DNA of 6,085 bases from Peptococcaceae bacterium BRH_c23 (GCA_000961805.1 LADV01000067.1:1-6085), one strand, 5' to 3'. Shown: positions 1 to 5,782, counted from the first letter of the stretch. The notes: generated by a model from the sequence alone, not told the origin. Made by a program: numbers and translations.

Positions 1-205
1 GGATCCAGGCCGGGCCCGCGATCCTTGACATAGAAAAAACCGCCCTCATAACCGATTTCACAGCCGCCGCATGTATCCAGTCCGCTAATTCCTTACAAAC
101 CAGCATCGACAGTTTACTTTTGGGCACCCCTGCTTTTTGGGGCAATGTCTCCATATTTCTGAATAACTTCCAGTCTTCACGTTCAAAAAGCATCGCTGAA
201 TTCAT
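1..205 (-). pseudogene. GHKL/topo-VI-B-like ATPase, N-terminal part, frameshifted, cut by window edge
   Basis: Reading leftward from ATG at 205 gives a start of the type MNSAMLFEREDWKLF, then a segment with KAGVPKSKL and LVCKELAD. The frame is lost at about position 80. In the next frame the protein resumes as a GGCEIGYEGGFFYVKDRGPG-like stretch ending GLD at the window edge. The family (Bergerat-fold ATPases resembling topoisomerase VI subunit B, often on mobile elements) normally has ELxDNALDA here; the sequence looks as if about 7 nt of the N box were lost, removing the Mg/ATP-binding Asn, while the G1 box (DRGPG) survives. A GGAGG lies 1-2 nt before ATG 205 and 13 nt before an in-frame ATG at 193, so neither start is ideally spaced. 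A sequencing error is the main alternative to a true pseudogene. The family call rests on these motifs only. Confidence 0.6.
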
Positions 206-305
206 TCCTCCTGCAAGAATAAGGCATTGTAAACAATATGTAATATGATATGCTTATACACCCGCAAGAGGGAACGCCCCATTCCTTTCCGGTGGCCATA
301 ATTTC

Positions 306-350
306 AGAAAAAACAAAAGCCCAGGACGGGTAGAACCCAGTCTTAGGCTT
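306..350 (-). terminator. Rho-independent terminator, minus strand
   Basis: On the minus strand AAGCCTAAGAC pairs with GTCCTGGGCTT (one G-U pair, one mismatch). The stem continues as an inner GGGT/ACCC pair closed by a three-base loop, and TTTTGTTTTTT follows directly. It lies about 27 nt beyond the last stop of the broken HEPN frame, so it probably ended the MNT-HEPN transcript. Confidence 0.8.
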
Positions 351-376
351 ATTGGATGCCTTCCGTAGAAAAACAT

Positions 377-524
377 TTATTGCAGGATAGGCATATTGTT
401 TTTGGGGCTCTCCATTGCCATGATTTCAAGTTTAAGTGGATGCAACCCCAATAAATATTTTGCGGTTATCAAATCATCTTTTGCAAAATCACACCATGAT
501 TTTGACTATGCCGTTCTTGTCCAT
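377..524 (-). pseudogene. HEPN-domain toxin remnant, frameshifted and truncated
   Basis: An ATG at 524, inside the 3' end of the nucleotidyltransferase gene, opens a frame reading MDKNGIVK. After a shift of frame near 500 the reading continues as SWCDFAKDDLITAKYLLG and then LHPLKLEI, a typical first helix of HEPN proteins (PF05168-like). Homology stops at about 421, where the family normally continues with a YHCQQAAEKALKA-like segment; the frame then runs through unrelated residues to TAA at 377-379. The second half of the domain, which carries the catalytic RX4-6H motif, is absent, so no active RNase can be made. Overlap with the MNT gene is the usual arrangement for such pairs. The assignment relies on pattern recognition of a short segment. 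Confidence 0.65.
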
Positions 525-837
525 AGAGCTTCACCCCATCTCTGAAAATTGTTCTTTCAATAGTGAGAAGTTGCTTGCGCTGATTAAATACGCTTTCCTT
601 GCCGACAATAATGTCTACTGCCCGAATATCCTTCCGGCTGATCGCTCCACCAATTTTTTTCATTGCTTCAATAGGGCGCATACTATTATCGGGGATAACC
701 ACATAAATGTCAAAGTCACTTTCATTATGAGGCGTTCCATATACAAAGGAACCAAACAAGTATATTTCATTAACTATAACTGTATCTAAAATGGCTTGCT
801 TAATCGTTTCAAGCTCTTTACTTGCGGCAGCGTCCAT
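469..837 (-). CDS. MNT-type nucleotidyltransferase, antitoxin of a MNT/HEPN pair
   Basis: A 122-residue protein with the minimal nucleotidyltransferase signature GS-X10-DXD: G29 S30, then D41 and D43, with a likely third acidic residue at D75 (VDIIV). In characterised HepT/MntA pairs such a protein neutralises the HEPN RNase by AMP transfer; that role is inferred here. ATG 837 is preferred because GGGGTG sits 6 nt upstream; an in-frame GTG at 846 would overlap that site. The core ends near KLYG. The last dozen residues (QERHSQNH and onward) overlap the start of the HEPN frame and may be altered by the same damage that broke the partner. Length is normal for the family. The gene looks functional, but its toxin is not, so it is an orphan antitoxin unless it acts on a HEPN protein elsewhere. 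Confidence 0.85.
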   Translation of the reverse strand: MDAAASKELETIKQAILDTVIVNEIYLFGSFVYGTPHNESDFDIYVVIPDNSMRPIEAMKKIGGAISRKDIRAVDIIVGKESVFNQRKQLLTIERTIFRDGVKLYGQERHSQNHGVILQKMI

Positions 838-896
838 ATAAAACACCCCGATCTCAATGCTATTGTTTTGTTAGTTTTCATTATTCTAACGTAATT

Positions 897-930
897 ATTA
901 TATCACAATATGGTATAAAAAGGTAATATA
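897..930 (-). promoter_or_regulatory. Extended -10 promoter for the MNT gene
   Basis: The minus strand carries TGATATAAT at 905-897, an extended -10 element with a perfect TATAAT, about 60 nt before the MNT start codon. The -35 region is weak (TTACCT-like at 18 nt spacing), which extended -10 promoters tolerate. It lies between the DUF2201 stop at 939 and the MNT gene. Confidence 0.5.
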
Positions 931-938
931 CTTCACAC

Positions 939-1700
939 CTAACTAAATCGAAATACTTTTCCTCTGGGTATAAACGGTAGGTTATTCCCTTTCGGCATTA
1001 GGAAGGCGTGATCCCGATGAATCCTAAGCGGCTCACAATAGCCATCGGTGATAAGCAAAAGCGGACCATTTTTTAGGAAATCCTCCGCTTTCTCCAGCAG
1101 ATCAATGCCGGGCTGCAGGATTGTACCTCCGCGTCCTTTGATCTTAACACTTTCAGCGATGGCTTCAGATGGCAGATATCCTTGATCATAGGTAGCCGCA
1201 TCACAAAAGACCACCCTTACTAAGGGTACATCCCGGGAAATACTGTAGCTGGCAATAGCGCCCAAGGCTTTGGCCAGCAAGGAACGATCCATGGAACCTG
1301 AGGTGTCCAGAATAACCCCGTAAGTTCTTCCTTCCTCAGATCCTGCTTCAGGTATCCACCGCGGACGGGGTATATCCGGAGTTGATGACTGGCGGCGACT
1401 GGGACGGGCATAAGACCGCACTTTTTCCAGTGGTGAGCAATAGTGATCAAACCATTGCGCCAGTTCAACATCCCAAGGCACAGGCGGCTGACTCAAAGCT
1501 CTGATCTCTTCTATTAACCCTGCAGGTAGCGTTCCACGTCCTTGTTCATCATGATAGGCAAGTCCCTGACTGAGACAACGGCGATAAAAATCATCAAGAC
1601 TTTCCCCATCCCCGCTAGACCGCCAGTCGGGCGCATTCTTTTCCAGCAAATCTCCAAGCCCGATTCCTCTTAAGGTTGCCAGCTTTCGATACGTTCTCAT
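939..1700 (-). pseudogene. DUF2201 VWA-like protein, C-terminal part, N-terminal domain missing
   Basis: The 253-residue reading frame ends in a von Willebrand A domain: MIDAS DTSGSM at 132-137, GRGGT at 189-193 with the metal-binding Thr, and ITDG at 217-220. Residues 1-125 form the linker typical of DUF2201 proteins (LDDFYRRCLSQGL, PPVPWDVELAQWFDHY, YARPSRRQS). Full members of this family carry a putative metallopeptidase domain before this region and usually sit beside a MoxR-type AAA ATPase gene; both are missing here. A GAGGTG 8 nt before ATG 1700 could act as a ribosome site, so a shortened product is possible. However, that stretch also reads DEVFWT in another frame, which could be older coding sequence shifted by an indel. 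GC is visibly higher than in the cassette to its right (34 of 60 bases at 1261-1320). A genuine short VWA protein is the alternative. Confidence 0.7.
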
Positions 1701-1742
1701 GTCCAGAACACCTCGTCAGGGATCGGTAGAAAAATACCCAGA

Positions 1743-2432
1743 TTATTCGAGCGCTAAGCTTACAGCCCCTTTTGCGTGAAGTAATGTTGTATCAAATAAC
1801 GGTACAGTCGAGTCCTCAGGTTTAACTAATAGGCTAATTTCTGTACAACCTAGAATGATTCCATTTGCACCTTGCTCAATTAAATCCTGAATTATTCGTT
1901 TATATCTAGCTCTAGATTTATCTAAGATCTGTCCTAAGCATAGTTCGTCATAAATTACTGTATTTACTACTACCCTATCTGTTTCCTTCGGAACTAAAAC
2001 CTTTATACCTTGGGCCTCCAAACGTGATTTATAAAAATCCTGTTCCATAGTATATCGTGTTCCCAAAAGGCCAATAGTTTTGATTCCACTAAGAAGGACC
2101 TGTTGTGCAGTGACATCTGCAATGTGAAGTAATAGGATTCCGATGGCTGACTGAATCTCGTTAGCCACTTTGTGCATAGTATTCGTGCAAATGACAATAA
2201 AATCTGCCCCAGCTAACTCAAGACTTCGAGCAGCATCTGTTAGAATTTGAGCAGCCTTTTCCCAATCACCATTTCTTTGACAGATCTCTATTTCCTCGAA
2301 GTCTACGCTATAAAGAATGCATTTTGCCGAATGCAAACCTCCGAGCCTTTGCTTAACTTCTTCATTAATAATGCGATAATATTCAGATGACGATTCCCAA
2401 CTCATCCCTCCGATTAAACCAATTGTCTTCAT
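1743..2432 (-). CDS. ygeA: Aspartate/glutamate racemase family protein, YgeA-like
   Basis: A 229-residue cytosolic, cofactor-independent amino-acid racemase. The start MKTIGLIGGMSWESS, the first catalytic cysteine in CTNTMH (C82), GLLGTRYTMEQDFY near 121-134, and the second catalytic cysteine in LGCTE (C196) match the family throughout; the two-cysteine proton-transfer pair is intact. It strongly resembles E. coli YgeA, a broad-specificity racemase, in length and motifs, so the substrate need not be aspartate. ATG 2432 is chosen because GGAGGGG lies 6 nt upstream; an in-frame TTG at 2447 would start inside that site. It follows the XRE-cupin gene on the same strand with an 89 bp gap and no evident promoter or terminator, so the two are probably cotranscribed. 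Its stop lies only 42 bp from the truncated DUF2201 frame, with no terminator between. Confidence 0.9.
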   Translation of the reverse strand: MKTIGLIGGMSWESSSEYYRIINEEVKQRLGGLHSAKCILYSVDFEEIEICQRNGDWEKAAQILTDAARSLELAGADFIVICTNTMHKVANEIQSAIGILLLHIADVTAQQVLLSGIKTIGLLGTRYTMEQDFYKSRLEAQGIKVLVPKETDRVVVNTVIYDELCLGQILDKSRARYKRIIQDLIEQGANGIILGCTEISLLVKPEDSTVPLFDTTLLHAKGAVSLALE

Positions 2433-2521
2433 CCATTTCCCCTCCAATTTATTTTAACTAAGTTCTGTTGTCACATATTTGATAAGGTAGTAACGGAGCA
2501 TTCCCTCTTCTTACGATTTTC

Positions 2522-3079
2522 TTAAGGTTCAGAATAATAGATTACTATATATAGTTTAGTCAAACTCTCCGAAAGATTTTTATATTCATGTGCTTTATCG
2601 GCGAGAAACCTTATTGAATCTCCCTCCATTAAAAAATAACTAGCATCTTTGATTTTTAACTCAAATGAACCCTTACTCACATGAATATATTCTTCTACGC
2701 CCTTATCATGAGCTTCTGATGGATGAATACACCCAGCTTCTAAATCAGCCACAAAAGTTTCAAATCGTTTATTAGAATCAAAGGGAAATACCGGATATAC
2801 CTTATACTTATTATCACTTTCAGTAAGTGGACTATTATTATCCTTCTTAATAATTACTAATTCAGAAGGTTCAGTTTCAAGTAGTGACGTAAAAGACACA
2901 TGTAAACCGTTCGCAATTTTCCATAAGGTAGAAACGGATGGATTGGTTTCCCCTCTTTCTATTTGTCCTAACATTCCTTTACTTACGCCTGACAATTCAG
3001 CAACTTTATCGAGACTAAACCCTTTATTCTTACGATACTTATTCAAATTATTCCCTATAACTAAATTTAAATTATCCAC
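2522..3079 (-). CDS. XRE-family regulator with C-terminal cupin domain
   Basis: A 185-residue protein: an HTH_3 domain at about residues 9-65 (recognition helix around SKGMLGQIERG, followed by TNPSVSTLWKIANGL), a linker, and a cupin at about 105-183. Cupin motif 1 is recognisable (H124 to G137, EEYIHVSKGSFEL) and motif 2 reads GDSIRFLADKAHEYKN with H164 and N168. Regulators of this build commonly control small amino-acid, polyamine or sulfur-compound operons and sense a metabolite in the cupin. The start is GTG 3079, with AGAGG 7 nt upstream; no in-frame ATG fits. It is divergent from the PLP enzyme and upstream of the racemase, and the shared 90 bp control region has a palindrome covering its own -10, so control of itself and of both enzymes is the simplest reading. 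Confidence 0.9.
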   Translation of the reverse strand: MDNLNLVIGNNLNKYRKNKGFSLDKVAELSGVSKGMLGQIERGETNPSVSTLWKIANGLHVSFTSLLETEPSELVIIKKDNNSPLTESDNKYKVYPVFPFDSNKRFETFVADLEAGCIHPSEAHDKGVEEYIHVSKGSFELKIKDASYFLMEGDSIRFLADKAHEYKNLSESLTKLYIVIYYSEP

Positions 3080-3095
3080 AAGGCATCCTCTTTCT

Positions 3096-3115
3096 TGTGT
3101 ATTATATTATACACA
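3096..3115. promoter_or_regulatory. Palindromic operator candidate
   Basis: Perfect 7 bp arms TGTGTAT and ATACACA enclose a TATATT-type centre; 18 of the 20 positions are symmetric. It lies in the only intergenic space shared by the divergent XRE-cupin and PLP-enzyme genes and covers the -10 hexamers of the regulator promoter. Binding by the XRE protein is inferred. Confidence 0.55.
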
Positions 3116-3135
3116 TGGTACAATAAACTATACAA
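3101..3135 (-). promoter_or_regulatory. Promoter of the XRE-cupin/racemase unit
   Basis: The minus strand has TATAAT at 3111-3106 (a second, overlapping TATAAT at 3106-3101) and TTGTAT at 3135-3130, an 18 nt spacing. The -10 falls inside the palindrome at 3096-3115, so a bound dimer would block RNA polymerase. Confidence 0.5.
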
Positions 3136-3143
3136 TACTATAC
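3127..3143. repeat. ACTATAC direct repeat, 10 bp phased
   Basis: ACTATAC occurs at 3127-3133 and 3137-3143, a centre spacing of 10 bp, close to one helical turn. It follows the extended -10 of the PLP-enzyme promoter, near its expected transcription start, which suits a second operator. In AT-rich DNA a chance repeat is possible. Confidence 0.35.
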
Positions 3144-3169
3144 CACAAAAAGAATAAGGAGGAAATTGG

Positions 3170-4132
3170 ATGAGAAAGTTACTGAGTGGTGCTCATGAGG
3201 CAATTGGGCAAACACCAATGGTAAATTTGAGTCGTCTCGTAAAGGAGTATGGAGTAAAAGGAAGAATATATGCCAAACTCGAATATTTGAACCCAGGTTT
3301 TAGCAAGAAAGATAGAATTGCCTTACAAATCATTGAAGAAGCAGAAAAAAACGGAGAATTGCATAGAGGACAACCCGTTGTTGAACTGACAAGTGGAAAT
3401 ACGGGAACAGGTTTAGCTATTGTATGTGCTGTTAAAGGCTATAAGTTTATTGCTGTTATGTCAAAGGGAAATTCCCCTGAACGTGCTAGAATGATGAGAG
3501 CTTTAGGTGCTCAAGTGGTGCTAATAGACCAAGCCCCAGAGTCACCAATAGGTCAGGTGTCTGGTATGGACTTAGCATTAGTTGAAAAGGAAGCAATTAA
3601 AATTGTTAAAGAACAAAATGCCTTTAGAGCAGACCAATTTCATCATATAGGTAACGTTCATTCTCATGAGTATCACACAGGAGAAGAAATGTGGGAACAA
3701 TGTGACGGAGATATTGATGCATATTTGGATTTTGTAGGAACAGCAGGGACATTTATTGGCTGTGCAAAAACTTTAAAAAGGCACAAATCCGATATTAGAT
3801 GTTATGTCGTCGAACCAGAAACAGCTTCTTTTTTAGCTGGTAAACCAGTTTCAAATCCAAACCATAAGATACAAGGCGGTGGATACTGTATGGAACTAGG
3901 GTTCATAGAGAAAGAGTTGGTATCTAGTTATTTAAGTATTACTAATGAAGAAGCAATTCAGATGGCAAGAAGTTTAGCTAAAACTGAAGGAGTATTTGCA
4001 GGTTTTTCTTCTGGGGCAAATGTAGCTGCCGCAATTAAACTTTTAAGTGGTGCTGAGAGAAATAATTCGATAGCACTAACAATAAACGATTCAGGATTAA
4101 AATATTTAAGCACAGATTTGTATGATGCCTAA
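3170..4132 (+). CDS. Cysteine synthase-like PLP-dependent enzyme
   Basis: A 320-residue fold-type II PLP enzyme of the cysteine synthase/cystathionine beta-synthase family. Visible features: KLEYLNPGFSKKDR with the PLP lysine expected at K47, the substrate loop TSGNTG at 74-79, the phosphate loop GTAGT at 190-194, GFSSGAN at 278-284, and DSG at 307-309 giving the serine that contacts the pyridine nitrogen. All catalytic positions are present. The usual NPxGSxKDR is replaced by NPGFSKKDR, which sets it apart from standard CysK. It could make cysteine, a beta-substituted alanine such as 2,3-diaminopropionate, or eliminate from a beta-substituted amino acid; the sequence does not decide. ATG 3170 has AAGGAGG 7 nt upstream. 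It is alone on the plus strand, divergent from its probable regulator, without a clear terminator after it. Base composition is AT-rich (21 G+C of 60 at 3241-3300). Confidence 0.9.
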   Translation: MRKLLSGAHEAIGQTPMVNLSRLVKEYGVKGRIYAKLEYLNPGFSKKDRIALQIIEEAEKNGELHRGQPVVELTSGNTGTGLAIVCAVKGYKFIAVMSKGNSPERARMMRALGAQVVLIDQAPESPIGQVSGMDLALVEKEAIKIVKEQNAFRADQFHHIGNVHSHEYHTGEEMWEQCDGDIDAYLDFVGTAGTFIGCAKTLKRHKSDIRCYVVEPETASFLAGKPVSNPNHKIQGGGYCMELGFIEKELVSSYLSITNEEAIQMARSLAKTEGVFAGFSSGANVAAAIKLLSGAERNNSIALTINDSGLKYLSTDLYDA

Positions 4133-4508
4133 TAACAGAAAATGGAACACGCTATTCGCCTTATATGAAGTGCCCTAGGAGTCTGCCCTATATTACTAAA
4201 CCCATCAAATGTGGTACCTAATCTTTCATGTCTTCACGTCATTTTAGCTAGCCATCATTATCAGTCACTTTGGCGGGATTATAGCCCGCAATAAGGTCTA
4301 TCATTTATTAACTTCCAAATTATCAAACCTAGACCAATCGAGAAATTCCAACAATCAGGAAGATCACTATGTCCAAAGCACAGTAAATAGCCCTGGACCC
4401 ACCGCCCGCGATAACTCGTCACTCATTTCGACAAATGCACACAACTTTCAACGTGCCTTGGGGCTACAATTCGGATGTATTTATAATAAGCATCTTCTGA
4501 CATTTTGT
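4133..4508. other. Gene-free stretch, nothing recognised
   Basis: All six frames are broken by frequent stops and no fragment resembles a known family. The only structure seen is a short hairpin, GCGGG at 4273-4277 with CCCGC at 4285-4289 and a 7 nt loop, with no T run on either side. It separates the intact cassette from the RhuM/AbiEi fossils and may be decayed intergenic or mobile-element DNA. Confidence 0.5.
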
Positions 4509-4769
4509 TTACTCTTCATCATCCTTAATACTGTCAGTCAATCTATCAAAATCAGACTGAAAAAGCCTATCCTGAATGATTCGGTATTTTTCAAACTCGC
4601 TCTCTGCAAATTCCTTAGCAATAGCAGCGGTCACGTTTCCTGCGTTCTCTAATATATCTTTTTCATTGAATTGCAGGAATGCGTTTAGCTTCTTAGCCCA
4701 GTCTTCCATTGTCATCGGGATATTTCTCTCAGCCTGGCTTTCTGCATAATCAAGATACATCGTTACAAA
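4509..4769 (-). pseudogene. RhuM-family protein, C-terminal fragment
   Basis: About 85 residues match the end of the RhuM (Virulence_RhuM) family: VTMYLDYAESQAER, IPMTMEDWAKKLNAFLQFNE, then a FAESEFEKYRIIQDRLF segment, ending DDEE before TAA at 4509. Full proteins are roughly 330-345 residues, so the first three quarters are missing. The open frame runs further to a TTG at 4823, but those residues (RLRFIIWSVQ and following) are not RhuM-like and no ribosome site precedes them. In that stretch the real older coding frame is the AbiEi-like one. RhuM-type proteins are common in pathogenicity and defence islands and often sit next to restriction or toxin-antitoxin genes; their biochemistry is poorly known. 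No product is expected. Confidence 0.75.
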
Positions 4770-4878
4770 TAATATCGCAGATTGTACGCTCCATATTATA
4801 AACCTTAATCTTTCTGCCAACAAATGAAGGTTCTTGGTACAAGTTGTTATTAATAGAGTCCTTACTATCCGGCAGTTT
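4750..4878 (-). pseudogene. AbiEi-like antitoxin fragment fused to the RhuM remnant
   Basis: In the minus frame from 4878 to TGA at 4750-4752 the protein reads LPDSKDSINNN, then GRKIKVYNMERTICDII at about 4818-4768, then a few unrelated codons to the stop. The VYNMERTICDII motif is characteristic of AbiEi-type antitoxins of type IV toxin-antitoxin systems (abortive infection regulators with an N-terminal winged helix). A stop (TAA at 4881-4879) precedes the fragment, and no winged-helix part or AbiEii toxin gene is visible. The match ends exactly where the RhuM match begins, in another frame, so the two fossils were probably joined by a deletion near 4767-4770. The assignment rests on one strong motif. 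Confidence 0.55.
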
Positions 4879-5025
4879 TTACATTGTGGTTACCCGATAA
4901 AAATACTGACGGGTGAGCCAACCACTTAATTGAATATGACAGCTACAGGAAATAGAGCAGTATATTCCGCTTTACTAGGAAAATCCTCCAAATATTGTAG
5001 ATGTAATCTTGGCAGTATTTTAAGT

Positions 5026-5053
5026 GACCAGAGCGTTATGCCCTGGTCTTTTT
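5026..5053 (+). terminator. Rho-independent terminator, plus strand
   Basis: GACCAG (5026-5031) pairs with CTGGTC (5043-5048), an inner GC/GC pair tightens the loop, and TTTTT follows at 5049-5053. No plus-strand gene is recognised just upstream, so it is either left over from a lost gene or ends an unknown transcript. On the minus strand the same hairpin, 48 nt past the response-regulator stop, has no good T run. Confidence 0.65.
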
Positions 5054-5095
5054 CGCGTTTGTTCGTACTGCATTACTGCTAATGAATAAAGAATG

Positions 5096-5455
5096 TTAAA
5101 TATTGAGTGAGCGCAGAAGTTCAATCAGGTCAGTTAAGGAGAACGGTTTTGTTATGCAATGCTTTATTAAACCACTTTCTAGTGCTACTTTCACGTCCTT
5201 TTGGTCTGTATATGCAGAAATAAATATAACGTTTAAGTCTGGATATAAGTTGTTGATTTCAGTTAGAACTTCTATGCCCCCTATACCAGGCATTTTTGAA
5301 TCCAAAAGAACAACTGATGGAATACATTCTTGGATTCTTTCTAAAGCCTGCAAACCGTTGGAAGCTGTGTCGACCGAATAACATTCGTTAGCTAGAACCT
5401 CTGTTAACATACGACGGATTCCATCATTGTCATCGACAACTAACGCTTTTTTCAA
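5096..5455 (-). CDS. Spo0F-like single-domain response regulator
   Basis: A 119-residue stand-alone receiver domain with no output domain. All five key positions are present: acidic pair D8 D9 (VVDDN), phosphoacceptor D52 in LLDSKMPG, the switch hydroxyl S80 in FISAY, and K103 in TKPF. Order and spacing follow Spo0F (D10, D11, D54, T82, K104), including GIRRML after the acidic pair and NGLQAL in the second helix. It should pass phosphate between a histidine kinase and a partner protein; a role in sporulation is possible but not shown. TTG 5455 is preferred because AAGG lies 6 nt upstream within a purine-rich AGGAGAGGGG tract and it gives the normal N-terminus. An in-frame GTG at 5491 would add 12 residues but has no ribosome site. 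It lies downstream of the small protein ending at 5510, probably in one transcript. Confidence 0.85.
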   Translation of the reverse strand: MKKALVVDDNDGIRRMLTEVLANECYSVDTASNGLQALERIQECIPSVVLLDSKMPGIGGIEVLTEINNLYPDLNVIFISAYTDQKDVKVALESGLIKHCITKPFSLTDLIELLRSLNI

Positions 5456-5509
5456 AACTAGCCTTATCCCCTCTCCTAACCTTTGCTGCACAGATTTTAA
5501 GATGATTGA

Positions 5510-5746
5510 CTACTCTTTATTCAATTGCTCGATAAAGGTTAAGATAGTTGACTTTAATTCCTTAATCTCATTTTCGATTGTATTTCTTTCTGTATTCAAC
5601 TGCATAAATCCTTCAATGACCGTAATATGATCCACGATTTTGTCAACAAATTCTAGTAATTCTCTTTTATCCTGTCGCTTCTCACCTAAAATGACGGCGT
5701 AAATCTCACTGCCAATGGCGGAAGAAGTGTACTGACAACATGCCAA
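5510..5746 (-). CDS. Small helical protein of unknown function, probably 5'-truncated
   Basis: I do not recognise this gene. The open frame gives 78 residues from TTG 5746, but there is no ribosome site there and the frame stays open back into the presumed mobile element, so the true start was probably lost. The C-terminal part is strongly helical and charged (RELLEFVDKIVDHITVIEG, then ENEIKELKSTILTFIEQLNKE), like a two-helix hairpin. ITVIEGFMQL resembles the segment after the H box in sporulation-type histidine kinases (LTVIKGFLQL), but the phospho-accepting HE is replaced by DK. The downstream Spo0F-like gene makes a former two-component partner conceivable. A short product from the internal ATG at M48 is also possible. 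Existence as an expressed protein is uncertain. Confidence 0.4.
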   Translation of the reverse strand: MACCQYTSSAIGSEIYAVILGEKRQDKRELLEFVDKIVDHITVIEGFMQLNTERNTIENEIKELKSTILTFIEQLNKE

Positions 5747-5782
5747 GATCTGTAGAATTGCAACGACAACACATGCAAATTA

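Larger units (their letters stand above)
3095..3136 (+). promoter_or_regulatory. Promoter of the PLP-enzyme gene
   Basis: Best candidate: extended -10 TGGTACAAT at 3116-3124 with TTGTGT at 3095-3100, 18 nt spacing. A second possible -10, TACAAT at 3131-3136, has TATACA at 3108-3113 (17 nt). Both -35 regions lie in the palindrome, so one operator could control both directions. Confidence 0.45.

Noticed and set aside
1..6. GGATCC (BamHI site) at the first base, possible cloning junction
   Set aside because: The codons fit the GLD-P continuation of the ATPase frame, so it is natural sequence; it may only be where the window or clone was cut.
436..789. 117-codon plus-strand open frame
   Set aside because: It is the antisense shadow of the MNT gene, which has a catalytic motif, ribosome site and promoter; the shadow has none.
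2454..2501. Possible 15-residue leader peptide between the XRE-cupin gene and the racemase
   Set aside because: The AGAGGG before its ATG is only about 1 nt away, there is no run of a single regulatory amino acid, and no terminator structure follows.
4273..4289. GCGGG/CCCGC hairpin considered as terminator
   Set aside because: Only 5 bp of stem and no T run on either strand.
4427..4507. 26-codon minus-strand frame starting MSEDAYYKY just after the RhuM stop
   Set aside because: No ribosome site, no similarity I can recognise, and length expected by chance.
4770..4823. Upstream extension of the RhuM frame to TTG 4823 as a true N-terminus
   Set aside because: These residues are not RhuM-like, no ribosome site precedes the TTG, and another frame here carries the AbiEi motif.
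4936..5082. 48-codon plus-strand frame starting MTATGNRAVYSAL, faintly like the start of a serine recombinase
   Set aside because: No ribosome site, no catalytic serine context after it, and the frame runs through the terminator hairpin at 5026-5053.
5103..5630. Plus-strand open frames at 5103-5381 and 5427-5630
   Set aside because: Antisense to the response regulator and the small helical protein, without start signals or recognisable motifs.
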